Assembly: GCA_949358305.1 (NCBI GenBank)
Contig: OX442315.1
Span: 26,128,427 to 26,192,426 of the forward strand
Length of the DNA stretch: 64,000 nucleotides
Origin: Strigamia acuminata
Taxonomy: Eukaryota > Arthropoda > Chilopoda > Geophilomorpha > Linotaeniidae
Direction: 5' to 3'
Every line of letters starts with the position of its first letter. The first letter of the stretch is position 1. The position numbers were made by a program, and so were the translations under genes. The notes below the pieces were generated by a model that saw nothing but the letters and a program-made list of their open reading frames with translations, had not been told where the DNA came from and made no database searches. Shown one piece after another: positions 12,966 to 27,019 of this stretch.

Positions 12966-13706
12966 TAATTGTTCATGGCGGGGTGGCAAGCAATTTCATT
13001 CATAAAGCACACTTATTCGCTATTGGATAATTAAATGGTTAGCCAACGATGGATAACTTTTTAAATATTTTATTTATACTTTTTGTTTTTAAGCGATGAA
13101 TGTAAATTTTAATGTTTTTGTTATAAGGAAGAGATGAACGAGTTTTAATATCTACCAATCACGGTGCAGGATACTCGTTTCCCCAATGCCTACTGAAATT
13201 GCAGGCAAGTACAAGTTTTAAAATATTCCATCAGCTAAATAAATTGAATCAATTACTACTAAATTTACAATGTAGCAATATAGAGTCTAATTAATTTCGA
13301 CATTAATAAACATTTTTCTGTATATTTTAAGTAACGCGTAAAAGATACCCGTTACATAATCAATTTTAGACAGGCCTGTCTGATACGTGAGCCGTGCTTC
13401 TGCGATGGCGTTGAGTGCGACCACGAGTTGGTGCTTTATACCGCTTTTTTTTTCCTGACGTTAAACCGTGTGTCCAAATAATTATTTAAAGGTATAAGTT
13501 ATGAATATTCATGTACGTCTTCCAATTGAACAAATTACCTAAATACTACGGCACTGTTTCACAATCATGACAAAAAAAACCGAAATCTTATCTCAAACAC
13601 CCACAATTCTAAACATCTAAATTTAATCCGTCCTAGGAATGAATAAAACTAATCTCTAATCGTCTCTACGCAATACTTGCAGGATTTCTGGACTAAAAGA
13701 AGCACC

Positions 13707-14306
13707 ATGACAACAACAATTTCACGCTTGCTTCGACTCTCAGCCATCAAAAGTGTGCGGAAAGCGAGCCAAGTAATATTTGGTAAATACTTACTAGCAA
13801 CAAATATAGGCATATCGGTATGCCTGTCTGGTACAGGCGATATACTGCAGCAACATTACGATATAATACGACAAAAAACGAACTCTTGGGACCAAAACAG
13901 GACTCGGAACATGTCAGCTTCCGGTGCAACCGTTGGTGCCATTTGTCACTATTGGTATATATGGTTAGACAAAAAACTTCCCGGAAGGACGTTTAAGATT
14001 GTTTTGAAAAAGGTTTTTATTGATCAGGTGTATTTTTCACCTGTCATTATCAGCGTGTTTTTCATCACTATGGGAATATTAGAAGGATCGACGCTAGAAA
14101 CTGTGAAAAAAGAAATTATTCAAAAAGGAAGCCAGTTTTATTTGGCCGAATGGATGATTTGGCCACCAGCACAAATATTTAATTTTTATGTTTTGCCGAC
14201 TCGTTTTAGGGTCTTGTACGACAATGTTATTTCGTTGGGATTTGATGTATACATGTCATATTTAAAAAACACAGTAGAGTTAAAAGATGATAAAGACAGT
14301 GATTAA
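13707..14306 (+). CDS. MPV17L2: Mpv17-like protein 2 (Mpv17/PMP22 family)
   Basis: A single coding exon gives 199 aa from the ATG at 13707. An acceptor (ACTTGCAG) lies at about 13682 in front of this ATG, so an upstream non-coding exon is likely; reading through it from 13677 would add ten residues and is less likely. The protein has the Mpv17 layout: a basic amphipathic N-terminus, GDxxQQ at residues 44-49, HYWYIWLDKKLPG at 81-93, DQVYFSP at 106-112, and the family signature WPPAQxxNFYxLPTRFRVLY at 152-171, ending WDxYLS-like (GFDVYMSYLK). The short LDKKLPG segment and the C-terminal half resemble MPV17L2 more than MPV17 or PXMP2. MPV17L2 is an inner mitochondrial membrane protein needed for mitochondrial ribosome assembly. 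Length is normal for the family. The gene is divergent from the RRM gene to its left. Confidence 0.9.
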   Translation: MTTTISRLLRLSAIKSVRKASQVIFGKYLLATNIGISVCLSGTGDILQQHYDIIRQKTNSWDQNRTRNMSASGATVGAICHYWYIWLDKKLPGRTFKIVLKKVFIDQVYFSPVIISVFFITMGILEGSTLETVKKEIIQKGSQFYLAEWMIWPPAQIFNFYVLPTRFRVLYDNVISLGFDVYMSYLKNTVELKDDKDSD

Positions 14307-14403
14307 TGCATTTAAATTTATGAGAAAAAAATGGTATATTTTTTGAAGTTTATTTTAATTGTAATTGAGATTATATAGTTTAGTAAGTAAATAACATTAG
14401 GGC

Positions 14404-14409
14404 AATAAA
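14404..14409 (+). terminator. Polyadenylation signal AATAAA for the MPV17L2 gene
   Basis: The first canonical AATAAA after the stop, about 100 nt downstream. Confidence 0.6.
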
Positions 14410-16045
14410 GAAATTAGTTTTGCCGTTGACTCAAGTGGTATTTCGTGCGAAATTAATTAGAATATCATATCGATCTAAATCCCGACCGCGATAAGCTAAT
14501 AGGAAGCAACGTGAGTCCCCAGGGATAAACACGTGTGTATGTATCACTGTTTAATTGACTATGCCAACGAATTGTCTCCACAATCAAGGCTGATTTGTTG
14601 TAAACTGTTGACCATCCACCCGTTAAACACTTATTAATTGCAAACAAGTAATTCTATATTCATTTAATATTTTTCAGATTAACTAGAGTGAAATATTATT
14701 AATTAAATTACACGCATTGCGAACTGCAGTCGGAAGTTTTTTAAAAAAAAAAAAAAAGAAGTTTAATCTATTTCCACAGACTATTTATAAATCAGTAACA
14801 AAACGGAGATTAAACATTTCTTTTTCTCTCATCTCATAAATTTTTTTTCTTCAATTTCGTATATTTAACTTATAACATCCTATTAAATATGAAATGTAAG
14901 AAAGTGAATTTCCAATATATCTATAAATTTATTAACCAGAGAAGACGTGGTTTTCTTTTTACATTTTTTTTATATATTTATTTAATAATACTCCATTTAA
15001 GCACAGGCGTGCAGTTGAAATCAATATTTCAAAAGCTTAAATTTATCACAAGAGGAAACATTTGCCCTCGAAGGTACCTCTTAAGATGATCCCTAGTACA
15101 TGCTACCATCAGCACATTTTTACTATGGGAATTAAGAAGTGGATTCACATTTATCGTGTATGAAACAAGATGTAATGCTAATCTTTAATAATAATTTTTT
15201 TTTAAATAAGCGGGAAGAAATTTTAATTTATAATTCGAGGATGGTAAAAGCGGTTAACTACATATTCTAACCAGTTAATATTGAAGACGATATGCGATAA
15301 AAAGCAAGAGCTCAGGTTGATGACCCTACCTCATCTGCTCTGAAGTGTCAAATGATGGCAGTGGGAGGCGTCTCAATGTTCATTACAGATAACGTTAAAC
15401 GGGTGGAGCTGTGGATTATCAAAACCCTCTCCACTTGTCATATCAATTGCATGTAGTTTAATTAGATGCGTTACGGTTTGAAATTCAGAAGAGAGAAGAG
15501 GGGGTGCAGTGTTCATAATGAATTTATGGTGTATTTTCAAAACCAACTTTATAAAGTGCACGCAAGAGACTTCATGTCTTGAGTTTATATTTTATCGCGT
15601 TAACAGAGAAATCGTCAATGTGAAAATGCTAATAATAAATAACGAATGAGTTTGTTACAACATTTGCACCTTCAATACCACATGCGGTGCCATAATCAGA
15701 TTAGGATGAAATTAGTATCGTCTATCATAACAAGAGTTTGTTTACTTCTGGTTACGGCTTCTTAAGCACACCGACTCTAACTACGTTGCGGTAATTTTTC
15801 TTCATAATTCCTTTTTAGAACACATTAATTTTTTTTTTGAAAAATTCAAGCATTCATTCATTTTAACACGCGCATCTTTAAAAGCTAACGAGAAAATATA
15901 TTCATCGACCAAAAGCTACATAAACAGATGTAAGGGATTAAATAGCTGCAAATAATTCACCAATATTTGCAGTTCATGATTGGTTGAATTTATATAACTT
16001 AATAAATTTGGTCCACTTCATAATAAATCGATGGATTTCTTGGCC

Positions 16046-16285
16046 CTAGTTGAATGTAATCTTATCAGGGGGATAGCCGAGCTTTTCCTGAACATTTTGG
16101 AAGTGCAGGTTCGTGATAACATCGAAGGTTGGCCATTCTAAAGTTATTGTCATAATCTTGGATTTTGTGCAATCGGAGTCAGTCGGTGAAAGGATGGAGT
16201 CCCCTTGTTTGCTTATCTTATAAAATGAATGTTTATATTCCTTCTGTTGTGGTCGGGTTTTGCTGCTGAAACACAAGGGGTCGAA
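16046..16285 (-). CDS. Candidate terminal coding exon, unknown protein
   Basis: On the minus strand, an acceptor-like GTGTTTCAG precedes an open frame ending in TAG at about 16046. The last ~35 codons use C/G third positions far more than the surrounding noise and encode MTITLEWPTFDVITNL followed by an amphipathic piece ending YPPDKITFN. No family is recognised and no partner exon was found. It could be a real 3' exon, a gene or transposon relic, or chance. Confidence 0.3.
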   Translation of the reverse strand, partial: FDPLCFSSKTRPQQKEYKHSFYKISKQGDSILSPTDSDCTKSKIMTITLEWPTFDVITNLHFQNVQEKLGYPPDKITFN

Positions 16286-17071
16286 AATGAAATAAAGTCG
16301 TATATATCGCGGCATCTTCACTGGATGGGCAACGAAGAGAAGAAATGGAAAGGAAAAATATATTGGATCATAAAGTTAAACCCTTTTAAAAGATTCCGCC
16401 CGTCACAAATGTATTAGTACATTAAAAATTCCTTTGATGTTTATAATAAAATCTTTCAATTTTCGGCCTTAAAGGCTTCACGACTTGTATTTATTTTGGA
16501 TGCATTTTGTGTGTTTTGATTTGCTCTCAGGTTAATGTGAGATGTAAACAAATCACTTTCAATTTCGAGTATAAAAACTTTCTCTATCCATTACCAAGAC
16601 ATAAGCTAGAACAGACGTTTTTCCATCAAGTCGCTCAATTAAAGCACTCATCTGGTAAATTAAGAAAAGGCACGATTCCTATCTTCAAAAAAAAACGAAA
16701 GTTTTAAAAGAAAAGAAAAACAAATTAAGATCATTGGAAAACAAAAACAAATACTGTGCTTTGCCACTTTCTCTCATCATTAATTGCCTTTGGCTTGAAT
16801 GAACTGCTTTTTCTCTTCTTTAGTTACAACTGTAATTGTATCCCTTTTTGTTTGCTTATTTTTTTTTTATTTCTTTCTTGCAAAGTCCCCGAAGTGACCA
16901 TGGGCATATTTTTTTCTAACACATTTCGCTTTATCCTGATATCATTACCATGTCCTACACGCGCAACCTAAGAGTCTCTAAGGGGCTACGAAGGAAAAGG
17001 AGCCATCCACTTTAAAACAAGGGTCAGGTCATGTAGGTATAAGGAAGGGTCCCCATTGCCGATAATAATTC

Positions 17072-17085
17072 GTCGTCATAGCAAC
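17072..17085 (-). promoter_or_regulatory. RFX X-box-like site
   Basis: On the minus strand GTTGCTATGACGAC fits all 14 positions of the X-box consensus RYYNYYATRRNRAC. There is no adjacent gene start. Confidence 0.4.
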
Positions 17086-18315
17086 GGTGACGCCAAAGCT
17101 ACCTTTTTGAGTGCACTCTTTAGAATGTTATGTTGGTTGTTCCATTTACATAGTAGAGGAACTAATGCAACTAACAAGGGAGAATTTTTCTGTCCTGCTG
17201 CAAGGAGAGGAGAGGCTTCTTTATCGGCAGCATCTCTCCAGAGAATTTGACACTTGCGAAGTATCTACGAATAAATCATTGGCACGCATGACAATTTTCT
17301 TGCTCTAAATATTCGCCACGTTGCTCGGTAGACAGCGGAGGAAAAAGGAAGAAAATTCAATTGGCTGTTAATCTCAACCAGGTCTCGGTGCGAAGCAATG
17401 GAGTTGAAATTGCATTAGCATACATCTAACCGACAACTTTCAAACAATTCTGGATACACTTATCAATCACATACAGTGCTCTTCTGGGGTAAATGAATAG
17501 AAAGAATGAATGGAAACTAAAAAAATCAGATTACGTTTTGAATCGATCTAAATATTAAATGTGGGCGAATTTAATAATTAATTTGCTTTGAAAGTGTGTG
17601 TGGACAAAAACAATGCTCCTATTGAAAATTATTCCGCGCACAATCTGCTTTTTATACAAGCTTTGTGTGTTATATTGGCGGGTGTGAGTGCATTCATTTT
17701 TCAGAAGGTAACTTAGGCTTTTTCCAGATGGGAACCAGTAGATCGCATTACAAATGAATTATTGACGACCCTCGAAATAAACTCCTTATGACACGAAATC
17801 CACCGGTAAGAGCAACGAGGGACTCACACCAACTCCCATACCAATTGCCATGCAAGATTGACTATGTGGTCGTGGAAAGAAAATAACTCCCTGCCCAAAA
17901 TTGACTTTTTTATTATCTCTCCATGCTTCCGAAGGAGAATTTATTTCCAAAACGGGAAACAACAGAAAAATAATGCAGTTCTTCTCTCTGTATAGATTTG
18001 TACCTGCAGTCAAAACTTTTTTTTTATTATTATTTTACTATGGAAAAGTTAATGGACTTTCGAAAACAAGGGTCTCAGTTCTGCCTGGAACTTTTCTATG
18101 CATAGGAAAGATTTTTACTCCTTTTGTGTGAGACATTTTCACAAAGACTGCTGCTTGCCACTTGCCACACATGCTGCACAATCAATGGATCGTAATGGCG
18201 CTTGGCTGGTGTGTTTTAGAAATTTAGAAAGTTCTGAGATTGTTTGAAATAAAGTTGGATGCGGACATGACGGCTAATTATTCGTAACTGATTTTATTTA
18301 TGCAAAAACTAACAC

Positions 18316-18324
18316 AGGTGGCGC
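18316..18324 (+). promoter_or_regulatory. Partial CTCF-like core
   Basis: AGGTGGCGC, the core of the animal CTCF motif, but the upstream half fits poorly. Confidence 0.25.
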
Positions 18325-20302
18325 CACTCGAGAACGGCGTCAACAAAAATAAAAGGAGTGGTCAAGAACTTCAATCGCCTCAGTTAAAAATAACGAGCGC
18401 CAAAAGCAGCGTTGCCTCCTTTTTCCTTTCGACACTTGTTTAATGGCAAAGCAACTTTCTCCCATCAAATTTTAGTATGTAATATGACTGAAAAAATATT
18501 AAAATGCGAAGTGGACGAAAATAATTAATTAATATTTAATATGAGTATAAAATTTAAATGTTCGAAATTGCTAGTTTTAATATAGCTACATAGAAATAGA
18601 AAGTAGCATTAGATCGGTGCTGAATACGAATGCGTAAGTAATATAAAATTAATGAAGTCAATGATAGAAAACACATCAGAAACAAATGAGAAATACGAGC
18701 TCAATTCTTAACACGTACCTGGAAAAAGGTAGTAACATAAACTCCTCGAGACATGTCCAAAATATATAAACCAGCTTTGTAAATCGCAGTCCGATATTGA
18801 AATTATGACCAAGCTGGCAGCAAAACTATCGATGCAAATACAAAAATGGCAGCAGCAATCCCTAAGGATATTCTTGTCAATTGAATCAAACAGGTGCCTC
18901 GTGAGGAAGCCACACCTGGCTATTGGGGACAAATTGATTTTTTTATTATCCTGCGCGTCATTTGCTCTTCAAGTTGGCAGGCCTGCCAATACGAGAACAA
19001 AAGCTTGAGACCCTTCATTACTTCCGCAAGTTTGGTTGGCACGTGAGCTCCTATTTAACGTGTTGCACGTGACATTGCAGTCACCTGCGTGACTAGAAGA
19101 TCTAAGTGTTAGCAGATTAATCGCGTCTTTAAAAGGTTACAACTCTGGTGACACCATCACTTTCCAACAGCTCGTCCATTTTTTACGTTTATTTACATTT
19201 TTTAATATATAAATTTTTTTTCATTTAAAAATTCTCTTTTATTTTGATGTAAGATATTTCTTTGATGTTCACTTAGATTTCTTATTAAATCAATACGATC
19301 TAGACACAAGAGAATAAAGGGACAGCGAGGGAGGCTAGTGAAGGTTGTCGTGTCATTATCTGAGTGTCTAGCAATGAAATCATGATGTAAGGATCGGGGA
19401 ATGTGTGCGTGCAACTGGCGTCTCCCAATCAATCGATGCCGACCCAGAGTTCACTGCTAAAGGTTTTATGAGTAATACCTGCTGAGGATGGCTGACAAGA
19501 GAGATCAGGAGGGGTACCACAATGCGCACGTGTCTACCTTCCATAGACTATCGACTTTCGTTTGACGTCAAACCCAAGACTTACATTCTTTTGGTAAGGT
19601 GGGCGCCTGCGGGGTGTAAATAAACAGGCGTATTGACTAATACGGGGGCTGGCTGGCTGTAATCTGGCTGTATTTTACCAGAAACCAATTTCACGGACTA
19701 CGAGGTCCCTAGCTGGATATCCTTCAACACCCCTCAATGCACTTTGCAGCGAGAGAGCTGTGAAAGACGTTTAGCAGTATACTTTCTCATACATCGCTTT
19801 TTATGTTCTCCAATATAAAAAAAAAGTTAAAGGCGTCTCCAAAACACCGACTTAGAACTGATTATCGACGAAAAAATAATAATGGCATTACACAAGTAAT
19901 CCTTCTTAATAAACTGTGGGAAACGATGGCTCCACGAAATACAATTTGATCATATGGTGCAATATATATATTTTTTTTGTATTTAATTCTTTTTGCTTTT
20001 AGCTCAAAGAAAGGAGGATGTGAAACTTAATAGTAATCCATCAGTTGAAAGAAGATGAGATGTCAGAGAGGAAAAATAGATTTTTTTTTTTCTTTTTTTT
20101 TTTCATCTTATGTTTCTTTATCTGGCCAAATGACGGAAGAGCATCTCACTCGCTCAAGGACACGCCAAGTAAAATTGTTGTACGCCATCACTCCCTCTTT
20201 CTCTCTCTTTCTCTCCTGCATCCCTCAAACGCTCTTCCTCCAGCTCCACATCCACGTCCGTTCCGCTGGGATGACTTTTACCAACTATAACTCAACGGTT
20301 TT

Positions 20303-20316
20303 GTTGCTATGGTGAT
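20303..20316 (+). promoter_or_regulatory. RFX X-box-like site
   Basis: GTTGCTATGGTGAT fits 13 of 14 positions of RYYNYYATRRNRAC. It lies at the right end of a pyrimidine-rich, GC-richer block (20140-20290). Confidence 0.35.
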
Positions 20317-23300
20317 AGTTTGATAGCCTTCACAATCTTCTCTCATTACTGGGCGCCTAAAAGTCTTTTGCGGTCTGTGAAGCAAACATCGAAAAGCGCT
20401 TGTTAGAGTAACACCACAATCCTTTTTTCATATATATTTAACTGTATAATCGCACTCACCTGAGTGCTCTGGAAAAAAGATGTATTCACTCAAGTTTTCA
20501 TTTAATAAAAAATCGATTTCTCACATAAAAGTTCTTCTTTTTTTTCTTTACATTTTTCAAAATTCTTTCTTTTTTTTCGGCTTGTCGGACCACCGATTTT
20601 AAGCTGAACTTGTAACGTGATAACTGTCAAACTTACTTCACATACTCACAGGAATATCTTCCCGCTGTGGCCACTTCCAAGTGACCACTCGTCCGCCTTA
20701 ATACAGAAGCCATTGAATTTTTATATCGCGCTCATGTTGAGTGCAGTGTGGAATTTTGTATTAAGGATAGCGATGCCTCCCTTTACTTTTTTCCCCCTCA
20801 ATCTCTCTCTCGTTTTCTGATAAGTATCCTTCAAAATCATTTGAAATATGAAATGGAATCGATTTTCCAATTTCAGTTTCAAATCATATCGTAATAATTT
20901 TTCCAGACAGTTCTTGGGGATATCATCTTGTCAAAAAGTTGCTTTTGAGTTAAGTAATAAGTTCTGCTTCTCATCATCTGGAAGCAATCTCTTGTTATTT
21001 ACTCATCCATCAAATCTGTGTGCTGTCAGAAACACGGAAGCACAACCGTTTTCACATTTCCAATTGAAATTAAATGTAGAGAAAAATTGAGGACATTTTT
21101 ATTTTCCAAAAAAATGACTTCTTTAAAAGAACCACAAATGTTTGTGACATGTGTGTTGTAAAATTGGCGCTTACTCCATCAAATTCGCAGTCAAGCAGCA
21201 ATGGAAACCGAAATTCACTTCATCCCAGATACAGACACGTGTTTTCGAAACGCTTAATCAGAGTTGCGTTCATTTTCTTACGATACACCAGCTGGTGTCC
21301 GATTTAATGTACATGAAAAATTGGCCTTATTTTTATTTTGCGGATAAATCTCTCGTTTTTTATTACACTTCAAGAAATTATCTTCACCGATATTTCAGTA
21401 TAATTTAAGTGAATAATTTTGAATATGGTTATCTCGATTTTTTTTTTATATATATAAAATCCGTAATTAAGTTTGAAGCAAGGCATTTAGACGCTACATT
21501 GCGTCCGTTTTAATAAAACTGAAAATTTGCATAATATCAGTATCTCTTATGGGCTCAAGGTATAATTTTCTAAATTTGGCCATAGGAAACTACAGAATGA
21601 ATTTTCCCATTAGCACTCGCAAAAGTTGTAGTTTTGAAAGTTGATGGGAAGTTAAACACATCATTTGACGTGAAATGAATGTGGCTAGTGAGGCATCAAC
21701 TTTGAATTGATCCTATATTGAAGCGACCTTAACTATACAATTAACCTCACGGGGGGATCAGAGGTTGGCAGCTCCCTCATTATCTACTCGCATGGAAACC
21801 AAACTAGCTTGTTTTAAAGCTTTTCAGCTTGCTTGCAAGTTGCAACAGTCGTTTGATTTCTAAATATTTTCTACACAAACTTTGCACTATCAACGCAGGA
21901 ATTCTTTTCAAATGGTTCAGAAATCTTTCCACTTCTGTGAATCTGTTGAAACGATTTTTAGAGGGCATTTGCCAAGTGGTCCATCAAGTGGACATCGCCT
22001 CCTTTGACATCAGCGCAGCTTTTTGGACGTCTCAAAGGAATAGCATGGAAGGAGAAAATCTTTGAAACAAATAAAACCAACTTAAAGTTGAAACATTCGC
22101 TGCACCTAAGGCGTAAACTATAAATGTAACTTATGACTGCAGACATTTATTTTCATTACTACAAAAAAAATAACAGCATAATAGCAATTTCTACAAATAA
22201 AACAGCAAAGGCCTCTGTTAGCATAGTGGATATTTCAAATATTAAAGTTTTGGAATAAAAGCCTTAGCATGATTTAAGCTCCTAAGGCATGTGCACACAA
22301 GGACAAATTTTCACTTAATTAGACTCTTTTTAGTGTACGTAATCGTGATGTCGTTTACTTTGATTAAAATTGAAATCATATCCTCCAGTTAACCGGGTGT
22401 GTTTACATAGTATACATCTACTGTACATAAAGTGATTTAAGGATGTTACGCCGTTGTTATTAGGACCATGCAACGACGACCACAATCCAGAAATTATGTA
22501 CCGGTATGCATAAATTTCCTTGGCCTCGTTTCTTAAAATTACAAAATAAGTTTGCTTTTTTAAATTGGAGATGACGTAGCGTTTAAATATTCCACTTCCA
22601 ACAGTAATATTTTTTTTTCAGAAAAAATAAACTGAGAAATAAAAAAAATAAAATATAAGTATATAGAAACTCATAAGATTTTGGAGAGCACGCTTGCAGT
22701 TGCTTAATAGAGTTTTCTCATAAATTGTCGAGAAATAATTGGTTTTGCTTAGCAGTGAAGCAAAATAAAAGAAATAAAAAATACAGAAAATGTGGAAAAT
22801 GAAGAAAATGAAGAAAGAAATGTTTAAAAAGTTTTCAAGTTGGAGCAGCTTAAATTAAATTAAGTTGACTTATAACCTGCATTTACAAGAAAAATGAAAT
22901 TAAAGAAAACGAAGTGTCAAATCATTGAAAGCTTTTTTGCATTCAAAATATTACAGTAAAAGAAATACACCATAAGCATTGAGAAAAGAAACTTCTGGGT
23001 AAAATTTAATTATCTTAGATCTCATCTTTCATAAATTTAAAAATATTCCTCACGTTGAATAATTAATATTTCCATTTTTATTAAATAAAAAATCCCAACT
23101 GTTTTTTCCTACTTTAATAAAACTTATGCTGTCAATTAAAGAAACCATTCTTCCATGCCAATCATTTTGTTTTTCATCTGCAATCTTATTTTTGGCATCA
23201 AAATCTTTGCTAAAAACAAGTCCAGCAGATCAATATGAGAAAATCTGTACTGGCACAGAGCACAGTGGTGATGAGGTGATGCTCAGCCAAGGATAGCCAC

Positions 23301-24007
23301 CGCAAGAGTTAAGGTTATCTCTTTCTGTCTTTGCTCTGACTCAGCCACTTTTCTTCCCAATGCTATTCTTCCATCCAATGACCTTTTTTCCAACTCATTC
23401 CACCAAATTTTGTCCTAAACAAAGTAATCAAATTACAAAACACTGACTCAATTATACATTTCATTCTAATTTTAAAACAAAATAAAGTACAATTGTTTGA
23501 GCTTTATTTTAGTACCAAATTTATTTATAATATAAAGCAAGAAAATCCGAAGTCAAAATTTAATTCGTTCCCAGTTATTTATGCAAGACTGCAGACTTTG
23601 ATTTTCCTCTTTTTCTTTCAGCCATATATATTAAAAATAAAATATTTTCCGAAGCAGAATTGAATTTCTAACAATTCAGCAACCTCAGTGTATTGATGGG
23701 ATTGTGTTTTGTGTTCAATGCAAGGCGCCAACGGCAAAAAAAAAGTACTGAAGAAAAAAAAAGAAAAAAATCGAAGCGCTCAAGTCCAAGAGTTAAGGTT
23801 TGAAGAAAGAAGTTCTGTGAGTTTGAAAGGCAAGAACTTCGTGACATGAGAACAGAACAACAACTTGGGAATTTCTAAGCCAATTTGTTTTCCCCCTTTT
23901 GCTAAAATAAAAAATCATATTTTCATATAATTTAGAACCTTCATTTTTTTGCCCTAAAAGGAGATACCCATCAATTATAATTCGCAAGCTCAAAATACAT
24001 CAAGCAC

Positions 24008-24021
24008 ATTGTCATAGCAAC
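24008..24021 (-). promoter_or_regulatory. RFX X-box-like site
   Basis: On the minus strand GTTGCTATGACAAT fits 13 of 14 positions of RYYNYYATRRNRAC and shares an 11-base core with the site at 17072. Confidence 0.35.
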
Positions 24022-27019
24022 CTGCACTTCTCCTAGTAACACCCCCAATAAATCGTTATATTTTGCAGAGAATCGCAGGCGAAAAGATGAAAAACTTGTT
24101 TTCAACACGTTAATACACATAAACGGATATCAAGGGAAAATAAATCTTCAATTAGAAAAGTTTCACTTTATGACTTCAAACTTTAATATTAATAGAATAA
24201 CTAACGCCAACACTTAATCAAAGATAGCTGCTGTACACCTACCCGTGTATACAATACGAAAAGAAAAGAAACGAAAGCCGCCACATTTCCGTTTTGTCAA
24301 GCACTATTCAAAAGACTCACTCTGCAATAGTGGCTGAAGCGAAAAGCAACGAGATAACGACCAGCCCAACATTGTCGTGTGGTAAAACTTCATTTCAAAT
24401 TATTTTCCTTAGCTCAAACATTTTGCGTTTTATTATTTTTAACTGAAAACTTTTCTGGTATCAGTTTGTAAACTCCTGTAGGGCTTAGTGGAGTTATTAA
24501 TCAGCATAGTATTATCTCTAGCCAAAAGACACTTAATCTTCTTCACAACTGCTGTATGGCAAATGAGATAAACAGTCGTCAAAAACAGGATGTGAGCCTC
24601 GATTAGGTTTCCCAAACCCGAAACGACACACCTCATATGTTTCATCCATTCGACCTTTTTTGCTGACAATCTCTTTTCCAGAAGGAGAGATTGGAAAAAG
24701 GCTAAGGACAGAGATAGAAGCAGCAGTTGAGATTTTCCAGAACGGAAGAAAAAAGGTTAATGTAAAAAATCATTCTTCGAATTCACCATTCCTCTCCCCG
24801 GAGAGAGAAATCGACACTAAATCTCAACATGTGTTGGCTTTGGTGCGAGTTAATCAACTGATGCATAAATCGGTGGGCGACTGATAAATCAACGCTGCTC
24901 AATATATCTACTTCACTTGCTTTCGCCCGTCGATTTGATCTTGTTAGAACCAGAAGGCAAGTTGCTTTAGATTCTTCAATGCAGGAAACTTCATTTTTGA
25001 TTTAGAGAAAATTCAAAGTCCCCAAGTAGAAGTTGGATTACCAAACTTGTTACAATTCACCACATTGCACGAAATAACTCGAAATAAAATAAATAAATAA
25101 ATACAAACATTAAATTTTTTTTTGTTTACTACTGGAGTTGTAAATTGGGTAAATTACGTAGGTTTGCTTGCCATTACAAAATTATTAATAATCATACAAT
25201 ATTTATGGTACAATCTTCCAAAGTATATATTTAGGGATTGCCGAGTGAATTATGTTAGGGCTTATTGATCCATCAGTTGCAGACGTGTTCGAAGGGGAGC
25301 AGCACACGTACATATGAAGACATTTGTCAATAAATAGATTCCTCTCTTTTCTCCATTCTTCAGGATTACTTTCTTGCCATATTAGGCGAAGTTAGGTGAA
25401 AAGAGGAAAGTAACAAATTGTAAATATTACTGTTAGTAGTGGTAAATGCGAATTGTTTAATTTAATACTATCTCGAAATCGATATTATCGTGATTTCCGT
25501 AACAATCTTTTGTGCGATTCCGAACGTGAAACTACGAAACTATTCATTATCGCTGCATGGACATAAACGCAACAGCTTGCAGATATGCAATGCAATACAA
25601 TACAACAAAATTAAATTCTGCGATCAACATAACGATATATCCTTTCAATTTTTGTACCACGTTCTTGAAATATAATTCTTAGTTAATATTTACAAACTGT
25701 TTTTCATAAGAAATATAAATTAATAGATTAACTAATTATTTCAATAAAAAAATGTGGACCGGTATATTTTTTTGTGTAAAAAAAGAAAGACATTGGCAGA
25801 CATTTGTGTTTCATGATGTCAACAAAAACCAATTTCCAATATTACATTTGCTCCCTTTCCCTGGATATCTTGTGTTATTACATCGTCTCGATCTAACATC
25901 TAAAGGTGCTTTCATATACATTGCTGTACACAACAGTTATTTAAAAAAAAAAGAATATCACTACAAAAGTCGTCGCTGCTGGAAACAAAACTATTTGTTC
26001 GTCCTCCAATTCCAATTTGATTTAAGTATTGTGGTTGCAGATAACAAACTCTAGTGGAATACTATATTACCATATAGTGATATATAAAACCTTTCAATAG
26101 CTCGTAAAGTAAACTCAGCTCTTATCTCGTATATCATAACATATTAGCAGTCAAACAATGTTGCTTTTAAGATATAACCCCCAAAAAAATGCGCCGATAC
26201 AAAAAAGTGCACTAAGGTGCTACCGCGAGCCTGTTTTTAAAGTGCTCCATTTTCAAAGGCTTTAGTTTGGCCCCCATATGATTCTTAAAATGAAATTTTC
26301 TTTGTCTCGTTACTTTACTTCATCTTTCATCCCGTTTTGCCTGATAAAACAGATTGAAACAAGGAAGGATTGTGCTTGCCTCGTTATTTTTAAACTTTTA
26401 ATCACGTACACGTCAGCACGCGCCGCCACTACATGATATCAGCTATAAAAAGATAATTTTTTTTTTAAAATGCTAATAAAAATGTAAACTTTCTACGGTT
26501 AACGTCGAAACGAATAATTTTATCACTGCCAGAAATATTCTGATTTATGCTAAATTAATTTGTAATCAATAATTCAATACATTTCAGTGTGAACTATCGT
26601 GACCCAAAAGAAACTGCTAATTCTAAAACGTATAATTTGGAAATGAGAAAATCCAAAGCACAGGTTGTTACTATACATCTTCCTTAAGATTTTTAATTAC
26701 AGCTGGAGGTTTGATATGTATATAACTTATAGATACATATATATTAATTAAACTAAAATAAATACTCTCTTTTAAAGTCTCATCTTCAAATACGGTAATT
26801 AATGCAATGCAGTTGTTTCAAATTTACAATAACTTCAGAAACATGAGGGCTTGCACTTGCATTAATTCATATTTCAGTCAGATTGTTTTCGTGATTTCCG
26901 TGACCGTGCCAAAAGACTATTTCTTAACAATATTTAAAAACAAAATATATGAGCAGATAAGAATTTTTGTTTTAACCAGGTTTAGCCTGGTTTCAGAATT
27001 TAATGAATCCTTTAGGGTT

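Noticed and set aside
15373-15561. Minus-strand frame with balanced codons ending VICNEH
   Set aside because: There is no acceptor in front of the coding-like part. The segment holds homeodomain and POU-like motifs and may be conserved non-coding DNA instead.
24682-24755. Acceptor-to-donor segment with an amphipathic frame (EGEIGKRLRTEIEAAVEIF)
   Set aside because: TTTTCCAG and AAG|GTTAAT bracket 74 nt, but there is no partner exon or family; too weak to call.
25752-26054. Plus-strand 100-codon open frame
   Set aside because: Rich in Phe, Lys and Tyr as expected from AT-rich DNA; no domain or coding bias.
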